Source: an uncultured Clostridia bacterium
GTDB lineage: Bacteria; Bacillota; Clostridia; Peptostreptococcales; Acidaminobacteraceae
Length of the DNA stretch: 7,128 nucleotides
Direction of reading: 5' to 3'
Assembly: GCA_937880545.1 (NCBI GenBank)
Contig: CALFKA010000230.1
Coordinates: forward strand, 1 to 7,128
Program-made: the position numbers and the translations under genes
Notes under the pieces: model-generated
The model's database searches: none
Told to the model about the DNA's origin: nothing
What the model saw: the letters and a program-made list of their open reading frames with translations, nothing else
Shown: piece after piece, positions 1 to 6,658 of the stretch
How the letters are laid out: each line of letters starts with the position of its first letter
Position numbering within the stretch: the first letter of the stretch is position 1

Positions 1-22
1 CTACACGACGCTCTTCCGATCT
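1..22 (+). other. Illumina TruSeq adapter sequence left on the contig end
   Basis: These 22 bases match, as I recall it, the 3' end of the Illumina TruSeq universal/read-1 adapter, running exactly to its terminal GCTCTTCCGATCT at base 22. Genomic sequence starts at 23. This is an untrimmed library artefact, so the window's left edge is a contig end and what lies upstream of the pdh operon is unknown. No adapter is visible at the right end. Confidence 0.96.
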
Positions 23-41
23 GTTAAATACTATTTATTCA

Positions 42-64
42 CTTAATTGGGTATACGAATTAAG
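42..64. promoter_or_regulatory. Small dyad in the pdh leader, possible operator
   Basis: CTTAATT (42-48) and AATTAAG (58-64) form a perfect 7-bp inverted repeat around a 9-base centre that contains the palindrome GTATAC. It lies about 110 bp upstream of pdhA in an AT-rich leader (23-175), where I see no good -35/-10 pair. The size fits an operator for a dimeric regulator, but AT-rich DNA gives such dyads by chance. I recognise no known consensus (no CcpA cre or Rex box). The real promoter may lie beyond the contig end. Confidence 0.22.
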
Positions 65-175
65 ACCGTGTTCGGCATTTATCAAATTTCAAATTTTAAC
101 AAATCTACTATCACCTTCTTCAAGGAAATCAGTAAAACGAGACTGTCACAGACATTCTGATATAAGGAGGAATGT

Positions 176-1264
176 ATGCAAATCGACAAATTTAATCCGC
201 TTGAAGATGAAATGATTCAGGTCATGGACGAAAAGGGAGAGATCATCAATCCGGAGCTGATGCCGGAACTGACAGAGGAAGAAATGCTCCATTTGTACCA
301 TACCATGCGGAAAGCACGTACCATCGACTCCGTTGCGCTCTCCCTGCAGCGCCAGGGACGCATGCTGACGTATGCTTCCAATCTAGGACAAGAAGGTGCT
401 CAGGTGGGTTCGGGCTATGCACTGAAGGAAACCGACTGGGCGGTGCCCGCTTTTCGCGAGTTGGGCATGTGGCTGATCAAAGGCTGGCCGGTAGAGAAAA
501 TTCTTCAGTACTGGTATGGAAGCGAATGGGGAAGTCACATGGGTAAAGAACTACGTCTACTGCCTATCTCTGTTCCCATCTCGTCACACTTTCAGCACGC
601 GGCCGGCATTGCGCTCGCCAGCAAGTTGAGAGGAGAAAAAGATGTGACGATTGCCTACACCGGCGACGGGGGCACATCCCAGGGCGACTTCCATGAAGCG
701 CTCAACTTCGCCGCTGTCTTCAAGACACCCAATGTCTTTTTCATTCAAAACAACCAGTTTGCGATCTCCGTGCCGCGGAGTAAACAGACCGCCTCAAAAA
801 ACCTGGCCATGAAAGCCATCGCCTATGGCATGCCCGGGATCCATGTAGACGGCAACGACATTTTCGCCGTTCTGGCAGTGACCCGTGCGGCGGTAGAGTA
901 TGCGCGTGAAAACGGACCTGTGCTGATCGAAGCACATACGTACCGTATGGGAGCACACACGACATCCGATGACCCGACGAAGTACCGCACCGATTCTGAT
1001 GTCAATCCTTGGAAAGCAAAAGATCCCGTCCTCCGGCTGGAGAACTACCTGATGAAGAAGGGTGTCCTGACAGAGGAAGATATCCATGCGCTGACAGAAC
1101 CTCTAGAAAAAGAAGTGATGGATGCCTACAAGTCTATCGAGTTTTCCTCCGACACGAAAGTCGAAGAGATCTTTGCCTATCACTATGAGGAAATGACACC
1201 TCAACTACAGGATCAGCTGGATGAATATCAAGCTTTTCTGAAAGGAGCAGAGTCTGATGTCTAA
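176..1264 (+). CDS. pdhA: Pyruvate dehydrogenase E1 component, alpha subunit
   Basis: This is the alpha chain of the alpha2beta2 thiamine-diphosphate enzyme that decarboxylates pyruvate and reductively acetylates the lipoyl group of E2, in the cytosol. The 362 residues are normal length for Gram-positive PdhA. The ThDP/Mg signature is complete: GDG at 163-165, then 26 residues, then NN at 192-193. The conserved loop YRMGAHTTSDDPTKYR (256-271) carries the family His (H261). The N-terminal stretch DEKGEIINPELMP and the C-terminal MTPQLQDQLDEYQ have the layout of Bacillus PdhA rather than branched-chain or acetoin E1 alpha; substrate preference for pyruvate is inferred from this. The start is set by AAGGAGG at 164-170, 5 nt before the ATG. 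The stop overlaps the pdhB start by 8 nt, which suggests coupled translation and equal subunit amounts. Confidence 0.95.
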   Translation: MQIDKFNPLEDEMIQVMDEKGEIINPELMPELTEEEMLHLYHTMRKARTIDSVALSLQRQGRMLTYASNLGQEGAQVGSGYALKETDWAVPAFRELGMWLIKGWPVEKILQYWYGSEWGSHMGKELRLLPISVPISSHFQHAAGIALASKLRGEKDVTIAYTGDGGTSQGDFHEALNFAAVFKTPNVFFIQNNQFAISVPRSKQTASKNLAMKAIAYGMPGIHVDGNDIFAVLAVTRAAVEYARENGPVLIEAHTYRMGAHTTSDDPTKYRTDSDVNPWKAKDPVLRLENYLMKKGVLTEEDIHALTEPLEKEVMDAYKSIEFSSDTKVEEIFAYHYEEMTPQLQDQLDEYQAFLKGAESDV

Positions 1265-2231
1265 TTCAATCAATATTGTACAGGCCGTGCAGCAAGCCCT
1301 GCAAAACGAGATGACTCTGGATCCCACAGTCGTTGCCTATGGAGAAGACGTGGGCGCTGTCGGCGGTGTGTTTCGCGCGACAGTCGGCCTGCAAAAAGAA
1401 TTTGGAGAAAACCGGGTCTTTGACACACCTCTTTCAGAGTCTGCCATCGTCGGCACGGCTGTAGGAATGGCGATCAATGGCTTCAAGCCCGTGGTGGAGA
1501 TGCAGTTTATGGGATTCATCTATCCCGCAGTGAACCAGATGGTAAGCCATGTAGCACGCTTTAGAAATCGCACTCGCGGAGAGAGACACCTCCCGATGGT
1601 TATCCGCGCCCCTTATGGCGGAGGCATACGAGCTCTGGAGCATCACTCGGAGTCCACCGAAGCGATGTTTGCTCATATCCCGGGACTGAAAGTTGTGATT
1701 CCCTCCACCCCTTACGATGCGAAAGGCCTTCTGATCGCCGCTATCCGAGACCCCGATCCGGTGCTCTTTCTTGAACCGAAGCGGATCTACCGCGCCTTCC
1801 GTCAGGAGGTTCCCGAAGAAGCATATGCCCTGCCGATCGGAAAAGCCAAGATCCTTAAAGAAGGCAGTGACGTCACCGTTGTCACTTGGGGTGCCATGGT
1901 TCCCGATGTGCAAAAGGCTGTCGCCGGCATCGACGATATCTCGGTAGAGATCATCGACTTGCGCACCATCAGCCCCATGGATCGAGAAACCATCGTAGAA
2001 TCCGTGGAAAAGACGGGGCGCATCCTCATCGTCCATGAGGCGGCTAAGAGCTTTGGCGCCGGTGCGGAAATCATCGCTGTCGTCAATGAAAAAGCGTTCC
2101 TCTCTCTGGAAGCACCTCCCATGAGACTGACGGGCTTTGACACGACATTTCCACTGCCGCGAGGAGAAGAGCATTATATCCCTTCTCCCGCACGCATTGA
2201 GCATAAAATCCGCGAACTCGCAGCTTACTAG
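1257..2231 (+). CDS. pdhB: Pyruvate dehydrogenase E1 component, beta subunit
   Basis: This is the partner of PdhA; the ThDP site forms at the alpha/beta interface. The 324 residues are typical for the family. Visible marks are YGEDVG (28-33), DTPLSE with the Glu (E61) that in this family contacts the ThDP aminopyrimidine, and GGGIRALEHHSES (121-133), whose His pair corresponds to the active-site His segment. The C-terminal transketolase-like domain (about 195-324) contains TWGAMV, EIIDLRTISPMD and HEAAKSFGAGAE. The start lies inside the end of pdhA, with AAAGGAG at 1241-1247, 9 nt upstream. The TAG stop forms part of the pdhC ribosome binding site. The region GLKVVIPSTPYDAKGLL is close to Bacillus PdhB. 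The exact alpha-keto acid range cannot be read from sequence alone. Confidence 0.95.
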   Translation: MSNSINIVQAVQQALQNEMTLDPTVVAYGEDVGAVGGVFRATVGLQKEFGENRVFDTPLSESAIVGTAVGMAINGFKPVVEMQFMGFIYPAVNQMVSHVARFRNRTRGERHLPMVIRAPYGGGIRALEHHSESTEAMFAHIPGLKVVIPSTPYDAKGLLIAAIRDPDPVLFLEPKRIYRAFRQEVPEEAYALPIGKAKILKEGSDVTVVTWGAMVPDVQKAVAGIDDISVEIIDLRTISPMDRETIVESVEKTGRILIVHEAAKSFGAGAEIIAVVNEKAFLSLEAPPMRLTGFDTTFPLPRGEEHYIPSPARIEHKIRELAAY

Positions 2232-2242
2232 GAGGCTGGAAC

Positions 2243-3541
2243 ATGTTTGAATATAAATTCCCGGATATCGGCGAAGGGATCAACGAAGGAACCCTCATTA
2301 AATGGCTTGTAAAAGAAGGGGAAGAAGTCAAAGAGGGACAGGACCTCGCCGAAGTAGAAACAGATAAAATGACCACTAATATCCCCTCTGCCGCCACCGG
2401 CGTCGTCCACAAACTCCATGTCGAAGAGTATGGCACGCTGGAAGTCGGAAAGGTCTTCATCACGATCGATGACCAATCTGAAACATCGGAACCGGCATCG
2501 GAAAAGCCCGAGACTCCTAAGATAGAAGACGTAGACCCCGATGAAAAAGCGGGTGTCGTGGGAGAACTGGTTTCTAGCCGTGACGAGCTTCCTCCTTCCG
2601 ATGAAGGACGTGTCGTACAGAAGAAAGAACCCCCAAAGAAAAAGGTATTGGCAACGCCTGTTGCCAGAAAGATGGCCAAAGACCTAGAGGTCGATATTTC
2701 GCAAATCGAGGGAACCGGTCCCGGTGGGCGCGTTTTAAAAGAAGACATCCAGAAGTTTGCCGATCGTAAAGAAGAGCCCAAAGAGGAAACTGTCGACGTC
2801 TCTTCTACGCCGGCTGCGTTTGTGAAAGCCACCGTGCACACGCCGGAGGAGCGCAGGGAACCCCTGACGCGGATCCGAAAGACGATCGTGCAGAGAATGA
2901 TTGAGTCCAAACAAAACCTTGTGCACACCACCATGATCGAAGAAATTGAAGTTTCGAACTTGGTTTCCTTCCGAGAAAGAATGAAGAAGCAGGTCGGAGA
3001 AGATGTCAAACTGACCTACCTCCCGTTCATCATGAAAGCGCTTGTGTTGGCGCTGAAGGAATTCCCCGTATTCAACAGCGTATTGGATGAAGCAAGTGAC
3101 GAGATCTCTTATAAACTCAATTACAATATCGGCATCGCCACAGATACTGACAGAGGTCTGGTTGTGCCCGTTGTCTTTGATGTCGACCGAAAGAGTATCA
3201 TCGACCTGGCACACGGCATAGAAGAAGTAGCGAATCTCGCCAGAGACAATAAGCTCACCTTAGAGCACCTCAGGGGAGGTACCTTTAGTATCACGAACTA
3301 CGGAGCTATCGGCGGAAGCTTCGGCACCCCGATCATCAATTATCCTGAGTCTGCCATTCTCGGCATCGGAAGAATTCAACAAAAACCCATCGTTAAAGAC
3401 GGAAAGATCACCATCGGTCAGATGCTGCCACTGAGTCTTTCCATTGACCACCGCATCATTGATGGCGCAAGCGGCGTTCGCTTTATCCGCTTGATAGAAG
3501 AAGCACTGCAGGATCCTGAACTGCTGCTTCTAAGGAGCTGA
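2243..3541 (+). CDS. pdhC: Dihydrolipoamide acetyltransferase (E2), single lipoyl domain
   Basis: This is the core enzyme that carries the acetyl group on a lipoyl-lysine arm and transfers it to CoA. Domain order over 432 residues: lipoyl domain about 1-76 with the modification site in VETDKM (K42); an acidic, Pro/Glu/Lys-rich linker about 77-135; a peripheral subunit-binding domain about 137-173 (ATPVARKMAKDLEVD...GTGPGGRVLKEDI) that would dock E1 or E3; a second linker; and the catalytic domain about 205-432 ending in the active-site motif DHRIIDG (H404, D408). There is one lipoyl domain, as in many Gram-positive PDHs, against three in E. coli. AGGAGG (2230-2235) overlaps the pdhB stop and sits 7 nt before the ATG. 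The first linker is less Ala/Pro-rich than in Bacillus E2. Confidence 0.95.
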   Translation: MFEYKFPDIGEGINEGTLIKWLVKEGEEVKEGQDLAEVETDKMTTNIPSAATGVVHKLHVEEYGTLEVGKVFITIDDQSETSEPASEKPETPKIEDVDPDEKAGVVGELVSSRDELPPSDEGRVVQKKEPPKKKVLATPVARKMAKDLEVDISQIEGTGPGGRVLKEDIQKFADRKEEPKEETVDVSSTPAAFVKATVHTPEERREPLTRIRKTIVQRMIESKQNLVHTTMIEEIEVSNLVSFRERMKKQVGEDVKLTYLPFIMKALVLALKEFPVFNSVLDEASDEISYKLNYNIGIATDTDRGLVVPVVFDVDRKSIIDLAHGIEEVANLARDNKLTLEHLRGGTFSITNYGAIGGSFGTPIINYPESAILGIGRIQQKPIVKDGKITIGQMLPLSLSIDHRIIDGASGVRFIRLIEEALQDPELLLLRS

Positions 3542-3545
3542 GAAA

Positions 3546-4895
3546 ATGTATGATCTGATTATTCTCGGCGCCGGCCCCGGCGGGTATGTCGCCGCCGCAA
3601 GAGCAGGAAAAGCAGGGCTGAAAACACTGGTGATCGAGAAGGAGGAGCTGGGCGGCATCTGCCTGAATAAAGGGTGCATTCCCGCCAAGGCTCTACTCTC
3701 TTCTGCCAAACGACTCCTGGAAGTGAAAGACGCCAAGACCCATGGTATCCACATTGAGGGGGAAGTATCCTTCAACTGGAAGGATATGCAGGAGAGAAAA
3801 GACAAACTCGTCTCACGCCTCAACAAAGGCATTGAGTCCCTGTTCAAAAAACATGGCGTCGAGTGGAAACAGGGAGAAGGGGTTGTCGTGAGTCCGACGG
3901 AAGTAAAAGTCGGATCCGAAGCCTTCCAGACAAAACACCTGATTCTCGCGACAGGAGCAAAGCCACTGCGTCCGGATATCCCGGGGCTCTCCTCTCTCTA
4001 TGAAGAAGGCACGGCATTGAGCTCTACCGAGATTCTGTTTATTGAAGAAATTCCCAAGAACCTCCTGATAGCCGGTGACAATGTCTTTGCCGTGGAGTAT
4101 GCTTCTCTCTTCTCCACTTTAGGCGCACAGGTGACCCTACTTGCGCCCGCAGAAAGAATTCTGCCCTACATGGATGCCGAGCTCTCCGAGTTTCTCAAAA
4201 GAGAACTCGGTCGCCAGAAGATTAAGATCGTTACAGCGGCTCAAATCTCTCGATTCGATGGCAAGGAAGCTTTCTACCGGGCAGGAGAAGAAGAAAACAG
4301 CGTCTCTTTCGATACGGTGCTGATCTCTCTGGGCTCTGCCCCCAACTTGAAGGGGCTGGAGGCGCTCGACCTCAAGACGGATGAAAACGGTTTCGTTGAA
4401 ACTGATGAATTTCTGCGTACATCCATCGAAGGCGTCTATGCCATCGGAGATCTCATCGGCAAGTATCCGCTTGCCCATGTGGCGTCTGCAGAAGGAATCG
4501 TCGCCGTATCTGATATCCTTGGCGTCGCCCGTCCGATGCGCTATGACAAACTTCCCATGGCTGTGTACTCCATGCCGGAGGTAGCCTCCGTAGGTCTCAG
4601 AGAAGAAAAAGCCAGAACTCTCTACGGCGATGTCCTGATCAGCAAGTACTTTATGAGCGCCAATGGAAAAGCGCTGGCAGAGGGCGACAGCAAGGGGTTT
4701 GTTAAGATTCTTTCGATTCCTCCCTACAACGAAGTGGTCGGCATGCACATTGCGGGTAATAAAGCCACAGACCTGATCGCAGAAGGAGTATTGGCGCTTC
4801 AGCTCGAAGCCACGCTTCACGACCTAGCAGCCGCTGTGCACGCCCATCCCACCCCTTCAGAGATTCTGATGGAAGCTGCCGGAGTATCCCTTTAG
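3546..4895 (+). CDS. pdhD: Dihydrolipoamide dehydrogenase (E3) with an altered NAD-binding motif
   Basis: E3 reoxidises the dihydrolipoyl arm of E2 through a disulfide and FAD. Seen over 449 residues (a little shorter than the usual 465-475): FAD-binding GAGPGG (8-13) with E31 after the second strand; redox disulfide C39-LNKG-C44 within GGICLNKGCIPAK; ATG motif ILATGAKP (134-141); second FAD motif GVYAIGD (297-303); and the dimer-domain catalytic dyad in HAHPTPSE (H435, E440). The odd part is the pyridine-nucleotide domain. The usual GGGxxG is here G178-D-N-V-F-A183, and the acid that normally follows the next strand (VTxxE) is A201. The frame and all flanking motifs are intact, so this is not a frameshift. 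Electron acceptor preference is therefore uncertain. AAGGAG (3532-3537) precedes the ATG by 8 nt; pdhC ends 4 nt upstream. Last gene of the operon. Confidence 0.9.
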   Translation: MYDLIILGAGPGGYVAAARAGKAGLKTLVIEKEELGGICLNKGCIPAKALLSSAKRLLEVKDAKTHGIHIEGEVSFNWKDMQERKDKLVSRLNKGIESLFKKHGVEWKQGEGVVVSPTEVKVGSEAFQTKHLILATGAKPLRPDIPGLSSLYEEGTALSSTEILFIEEIPKNLLIAGDNVFAVEYASLFSTLGAQVTLLAPAERILPYMDAELSEFLKRELGRQKIKIVTAAQISRFDGKEAFYRAGEEENSVSFDTVLISLGSAPNLKGLEALDLKTDENGFVETDEFLRTSIEGVYAIGDLIGKYPLAHVASAEGIVAVSDILGVARPMRYDKLPMAVYSMPEVASVGLREEKARTLYGDVLISKYFMSANGKALAEGDSKGFVKILSIPPYNEVVGMHIAGNKATDLIAEGVLALQLEATLHDLAAAVHAHPTPSEILMEAAGVSL

Positions 4896-4923
4896 ATAAA
4901 AACTCATTTCCCTTATAAAGACC

Positions 4924-4966
4924 GACAAATGGACTGCTTGCAAGTGTTGCGGGCAGTTCATTTGTC
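4924..4966 (+). terminator. Terminator at the end of the pdh operon
   Basis: A 14-bp stem pairs 4924-4937 (GACAAATGGACTGC) with 4953-4966 (GCAGTTCATTTGTC), with one G-U wobble and a 15-nt loop. It starts 29 nt after the pdhD stop and is followed by a broken pyrimidine-rich tail (TGTTCACTTCTTCC) rather than a pure U-run, so efficiency is uncertain. It lies between convergent genes, 3 nt beyond the minus-strand VOC stop. On that strand the wobble becomes a C-A mismatch and the tail is GGTCTTTAT, so it could act on both strands but suits the plus strand better. Confidence 0.65.
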
Positions 4967-4969
4967 TGT

Positions 4970-5422
4970 TCACTTCTTCCGCCAACTCTGAAGCTCCAAA
5001 ATATTTCCTTCCGGGTCTCTCGCATAGACAAATGTGCCTTCAAAACCCTCCGGATACTCTGCAGTGATGACCTCTCCCACTGCACTTCCTCCGTTTGAAA
5101 TGACCTCCGAGAGGGTCTCTCGTACATTATCGACTTCAAAGGCAAGATGAACTATGCCCGGTCGATTGATCTCAGGGACCACACCTTCTTTCATCTGGTC
5201 ATAAGAAAATATTTCCAGGGTTGGGAGGCGTTCCTCATACCCAGGAAGAACCAGGTGCTCTCCCCTAATGTGAGCACCACTCACGCCGGTCAGTTTCTCC
5301 AACCACACTCCACGCAAATCCCTCGTCTCACTGATGCTCCGACAGCGGAATACTTTCTTGTAGAAGGCGATAAGCCGCTCGGCATCTTCTGCAATGATAT
5401 TTGTGTGTACATACCTGAACAT
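4970..5422 (-). CDS. VOC/glyoxalase-fold metalloprotein, substrate unknown
   Basis: A vicinal-oxygen-chelate protein of about 150 residues made of two beta-alpha-beta-beta-beta modules. The likely metal tetrad is complete: H6 (YVHTNI) and E70 (TLEIFSY) in the first half, H92 (IVHLAFEV) and E143 (NILELQSW) in the second. The ending ARDPEGNILELQSW is typical of the glyoxalase I-like/lyase group. Family members include glyoxalase I, epimerases, dioxygenases and resistance proteins; nothing here picks one. I chose the ATG at 5422 (GGGAG at 5433-5429, 6 nt upstream). An in-frame ATG sits directly before it at 5425. A third at 5479 would add 19 residues but would place coding sequence through the upstream terminator, and the extra residues look non-family. 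It is downstream of the flavoprotein gene on the same strand, 100 bp away, so may be partly co-transcribed. Confidence 0.85.
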   Translation of the reverse strand: MFRYVHTNIIAEDAERLIAFYKKVFRCRSISETRDLRGVWLEKLTGVSGAHIRGEHLVLPGYEERLPTLEIFSYDQMKEGVVPEINRPGIVHLAFEVDNVRETLSEVISNGGSAVGEVITAEYPEGFEGTFVYARDPEGNILELQSWRKK

Positions 5423-5444
5423 CATTCTCTCCCGATCTCTTTGT

Positions 5445-5489
5445 AAAAGAACACTGCCGAGAAAGTTTACATAGACCACTTCCCGGCAG
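5445..5489 (-). terminator. Intrinsic terminator after the flavoprotein gene
   Basis: On the minus strand CTGCCG (5489-5484) pairs with CGGCAG (5459-5454). The stem extends inward through a G-U wobble, GAA/TTC and, past one bulged base, GT/AC. It is followed by TGTTCTTTT (5453-5445). It lies 34 nt beyond the stop of the reductase-like gene. Its position between that gene and the VOC gene argues that the two are separately controlled or that only part of the transcripts read through. Confidence 0.65.
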
Positions 5490-5522
5490 CGTTTTCCACA
5501 TGATGGATTTATGACCTATGAC

Positions 5523-6233
5523 TTACTCGTAGCCCTCCATTGCTTCATCGACAATCTGGGACTCAAAGATGCCATTCTCCACCAACAGTTGTTTGACAGA
5601 CTTGACCACCTGAGGTGAAGAAGACAGGAAGTAGTAGGCATAGTTTCCGTACTTGTTCGCCATCCTTTTTAGGGTCTCCTGTGTCTCTTCTCTTGAGGAG
5701 AGCATGTGCAGGGTCATGTCGGGATTGCCCTTCGCCGCCGCCTCAATATCTTCTCCGAAGAGATGGTGATCACTTGAAGAGTAGACGATCTCAATCGGTC
5801 TTCCATGGCTATTGGCAAGTGAAAGTATCAGTGCTCGGAAGGGCGTGATGCCGACACCGCCGGCATAGAGCACCAAGGGGGACTTTTCATTCTTCGGTTT
5901 GAATTTGCCCCAGGGTGCTTCAATCATGACAGGGGATCCGGGTGCAAGTGACAGAAGCGCTTTCTTGAAGTCGCTGATCCCATGACCTGTTCGCGTGCCA
6001 AACAGGAGGAACTCATCCTCCGGCAGGGAGGCAATCGAAAAGAAGCGGTAGTTTCTTTCAAAATTTATCTGTCCGGGAATTCGAAGAATGATATTCTCGG
6101 CGGGTTTCCATTGGAATCCCTTGGCTGGTTTTATCTTAAAGATGTGGTAGTCTCCAAAAGGATGCTCAATCGAGATAATGGAAGCCATCTCCTGCGAGTC
6201 TTCCTTCTTGGGCTGTGTGTTGTCACTGATCAT
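5523..6233 (-). CDS. Ferredoxin-reductase-like flavoprotein (FAD/NAD(P) domains only)
   Basis: A soluble 236-residue protein of the ferredoxin-NADP reductase superfamily, which passes electrons between NAD(P)H and a partner through a flavin. Residues about 15-112 form the flavin barrel, with YRFFSIAS (62-69; R63 and S66 of the RxxS flavin motif) and GxGISDFKKALLSLAPGSPVMIEAPWGKF. Residues about 118-236 form the nucleotide domain, with YAGGVGITPFRALI (123-136; GGxGITP motif). The usual CGP motif near the end of the fold is replaced by SSSP (204-207). The protein has no cysteine, so it carries no iron-sulfur cluster of the kind found in PyrK or phthalate-dioxygenase reductases. AGAGG precedes the ATG by 5 nt. 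There is no signal peptide or membrane segment. The partner is unknown; possible partners are a flavodoxin, a ferredoxin or an oxygenase encoded elsewhere. Confidence 0.82.
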   Translation of the reverse strand: MISDNTQPKKEDSQEMASIISIEHPFGDYHIFKIKPAKGFQWKPAENIILRIPGQINFERNYRFFSIASLPEDEFLLFGTRTGHGISDFKKALLSLAPGSPVMIEAPWGKFKPKNEKSPLVLYAGGVGITPFRALILSLANSHGRPIEIVYSSSDHHLFGEDIEAAAKGNPDMTLHMLSSREETQETLKRMANKYGNYAYYFLSSSPQVVKSVKQLLVENGIFESQIVDEAMEGYE

Positions 6234-6338
6234 GTTGTCCTCTCTTTCAGCCGATCAAAAACGTCCGAATTACTAAATGGTTGTTTTCGGCAGAGTTAGT
6301 TGTATTTCTTTCAGATACTTGGCAGATGGAATCAGTCC

Positions 6339-6372
6339 AAAAAATAGCGGGGCAGCTTTCTCTCTGCTTGCT
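6339..6372 (-). terminator. Hairpin plus T-tract in the flavoprotein gene leader (possible attenuator)
   Basis: On the minus strand AGC (6372-6370) pairs with GCT (6348-6346) and GCAG (6367-6364) with CTGC (6355-6352), separated by an AA/CCC internal loop and closed by an 8-nt loop. It is followed by A and six Ts (6344-6339). It lies about 106 nt upstream of the flavoprotein start. Shape and position fit a leader attenuator, but the stem is only 7 bp and I can identify no matching antiterminator or riboswitch family. It could also terminate a transcript arriving from upstream. Confidence 0.33.
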
Positions 6373-6481
6373 CTAAAGTCCCGGTTCCATGCCCGGAGAA
6401 ATTGAAAAGTACCGTCTTATCGTCGTGAAGTGTGAAAAAAATCCGGACAAGAAACCCAAAATGATGGATGCTTCGTCTCAG

Positions 6482-6538
6482 CCTGTAACCATGTGATCAA
6501 GTGATACATTTTTTATACCCCTGTAACAACTTGTCAAG
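6482..6538. repeat. Pair of direct repeats, 38-bp period
   Basis: CCTGTAACAACTTGTCAAG (6520-6538) and CCTGTAACCATGTGATCAAG (6482-6501) share CCTGTAAC exactly and the end TCAAG, with one gap and few mismatches. The right copy overlaps the minus-strand TTGACA element. The left copy overlaps a dyad, ATGT-g-ATC-aagt-GAT-ACAT (6491-6509). The arrangement is what tandem operator sites look like. I recognise no regulator for it. Confidence 0.4.
6512..6537 (-). promoter_or_regulatory. Possible promoter of the flavoprotein gene
   Basis: A perfect TTGACA -35 (6537-6532) is followed by TATAAA (6517-6512), but the spacer is only 14 bp. Reading TAAAAA at 6515-6510 as the -10 gives 16 bp. If used, the mRNA would have a leader of more than 250 nt before the ATG at 6233. 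The short spacer makes this a weak call, unless a MerR-like factor or a different -10 is involved. Confidence 0.35.
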
Positions 6539-6658
6539 GACTTTCTAATCATTTTTATCGCTTTTTTGATGTTTTTCTCTCTCCATTTCTCTAAGCATTA
6601 TGCGTTTCATCTTATCTTTCTTTGTTTCTTTTGCATTTTCGTCAAAGTGAACAATTAC

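Noticed and set aside
1434..2204. 256-codon minus-strand frame opposite pdhB
   Set aside because: Antisense to a fully supported gene with all family motifs; composition is that of a shadow frame.
2083..3009. Long minus-strand open frame (308 codons), Ser/Thr-rich, opposite pdhC and the end of pdhB
   Set aside because: It runs antisense to two clear pdh genes, has low-complexity composition and no ribosome binding site, and shows no recognisable domain; a shadow of the coding strand.
4137..4820. 227-codon minus-strand frame opposite pdhD
   Set aside because: Antisense shadow; pdhD motifs are continuous across the whole interval.
3546..4895. Assigning the E3 to a thioredoxin/glutathione/mercuric reductase instead
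   Set aside because: The CLNKGC disulfide, HAHPTPSE dyad, length and position at the end of a pdh operon all point to dihydrolipoamide dehydrogenase despite the changed nucleotide motif.
5423..5479. 19-residue N-terminal extension of the VOC protein
   Set aside because: It would overlap the upstream terminator, lacks a ribosome binding site and adds residues outside the VOC fold; the ATG at 5422 has GGGAG at good spacing.
6372..6400. TGGAACCGGGAC on the minus strand, reminiscent of a T-box antiterminator
   Set aside because: No matching terminator arm, no Stem I features, and the gene downstream is not an aminoacyl-tRNA synthetase or amino-acid gene.
6460..6490. GGCTGAGA on the minus strand, as in the TPP riboswitch
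   Set aside because: The rest of the TPP aptamer (ACCTGAT...GGGTAATGCC...GCGNAGGGA) is absent, and the downstream gene is not a thiamine gene.
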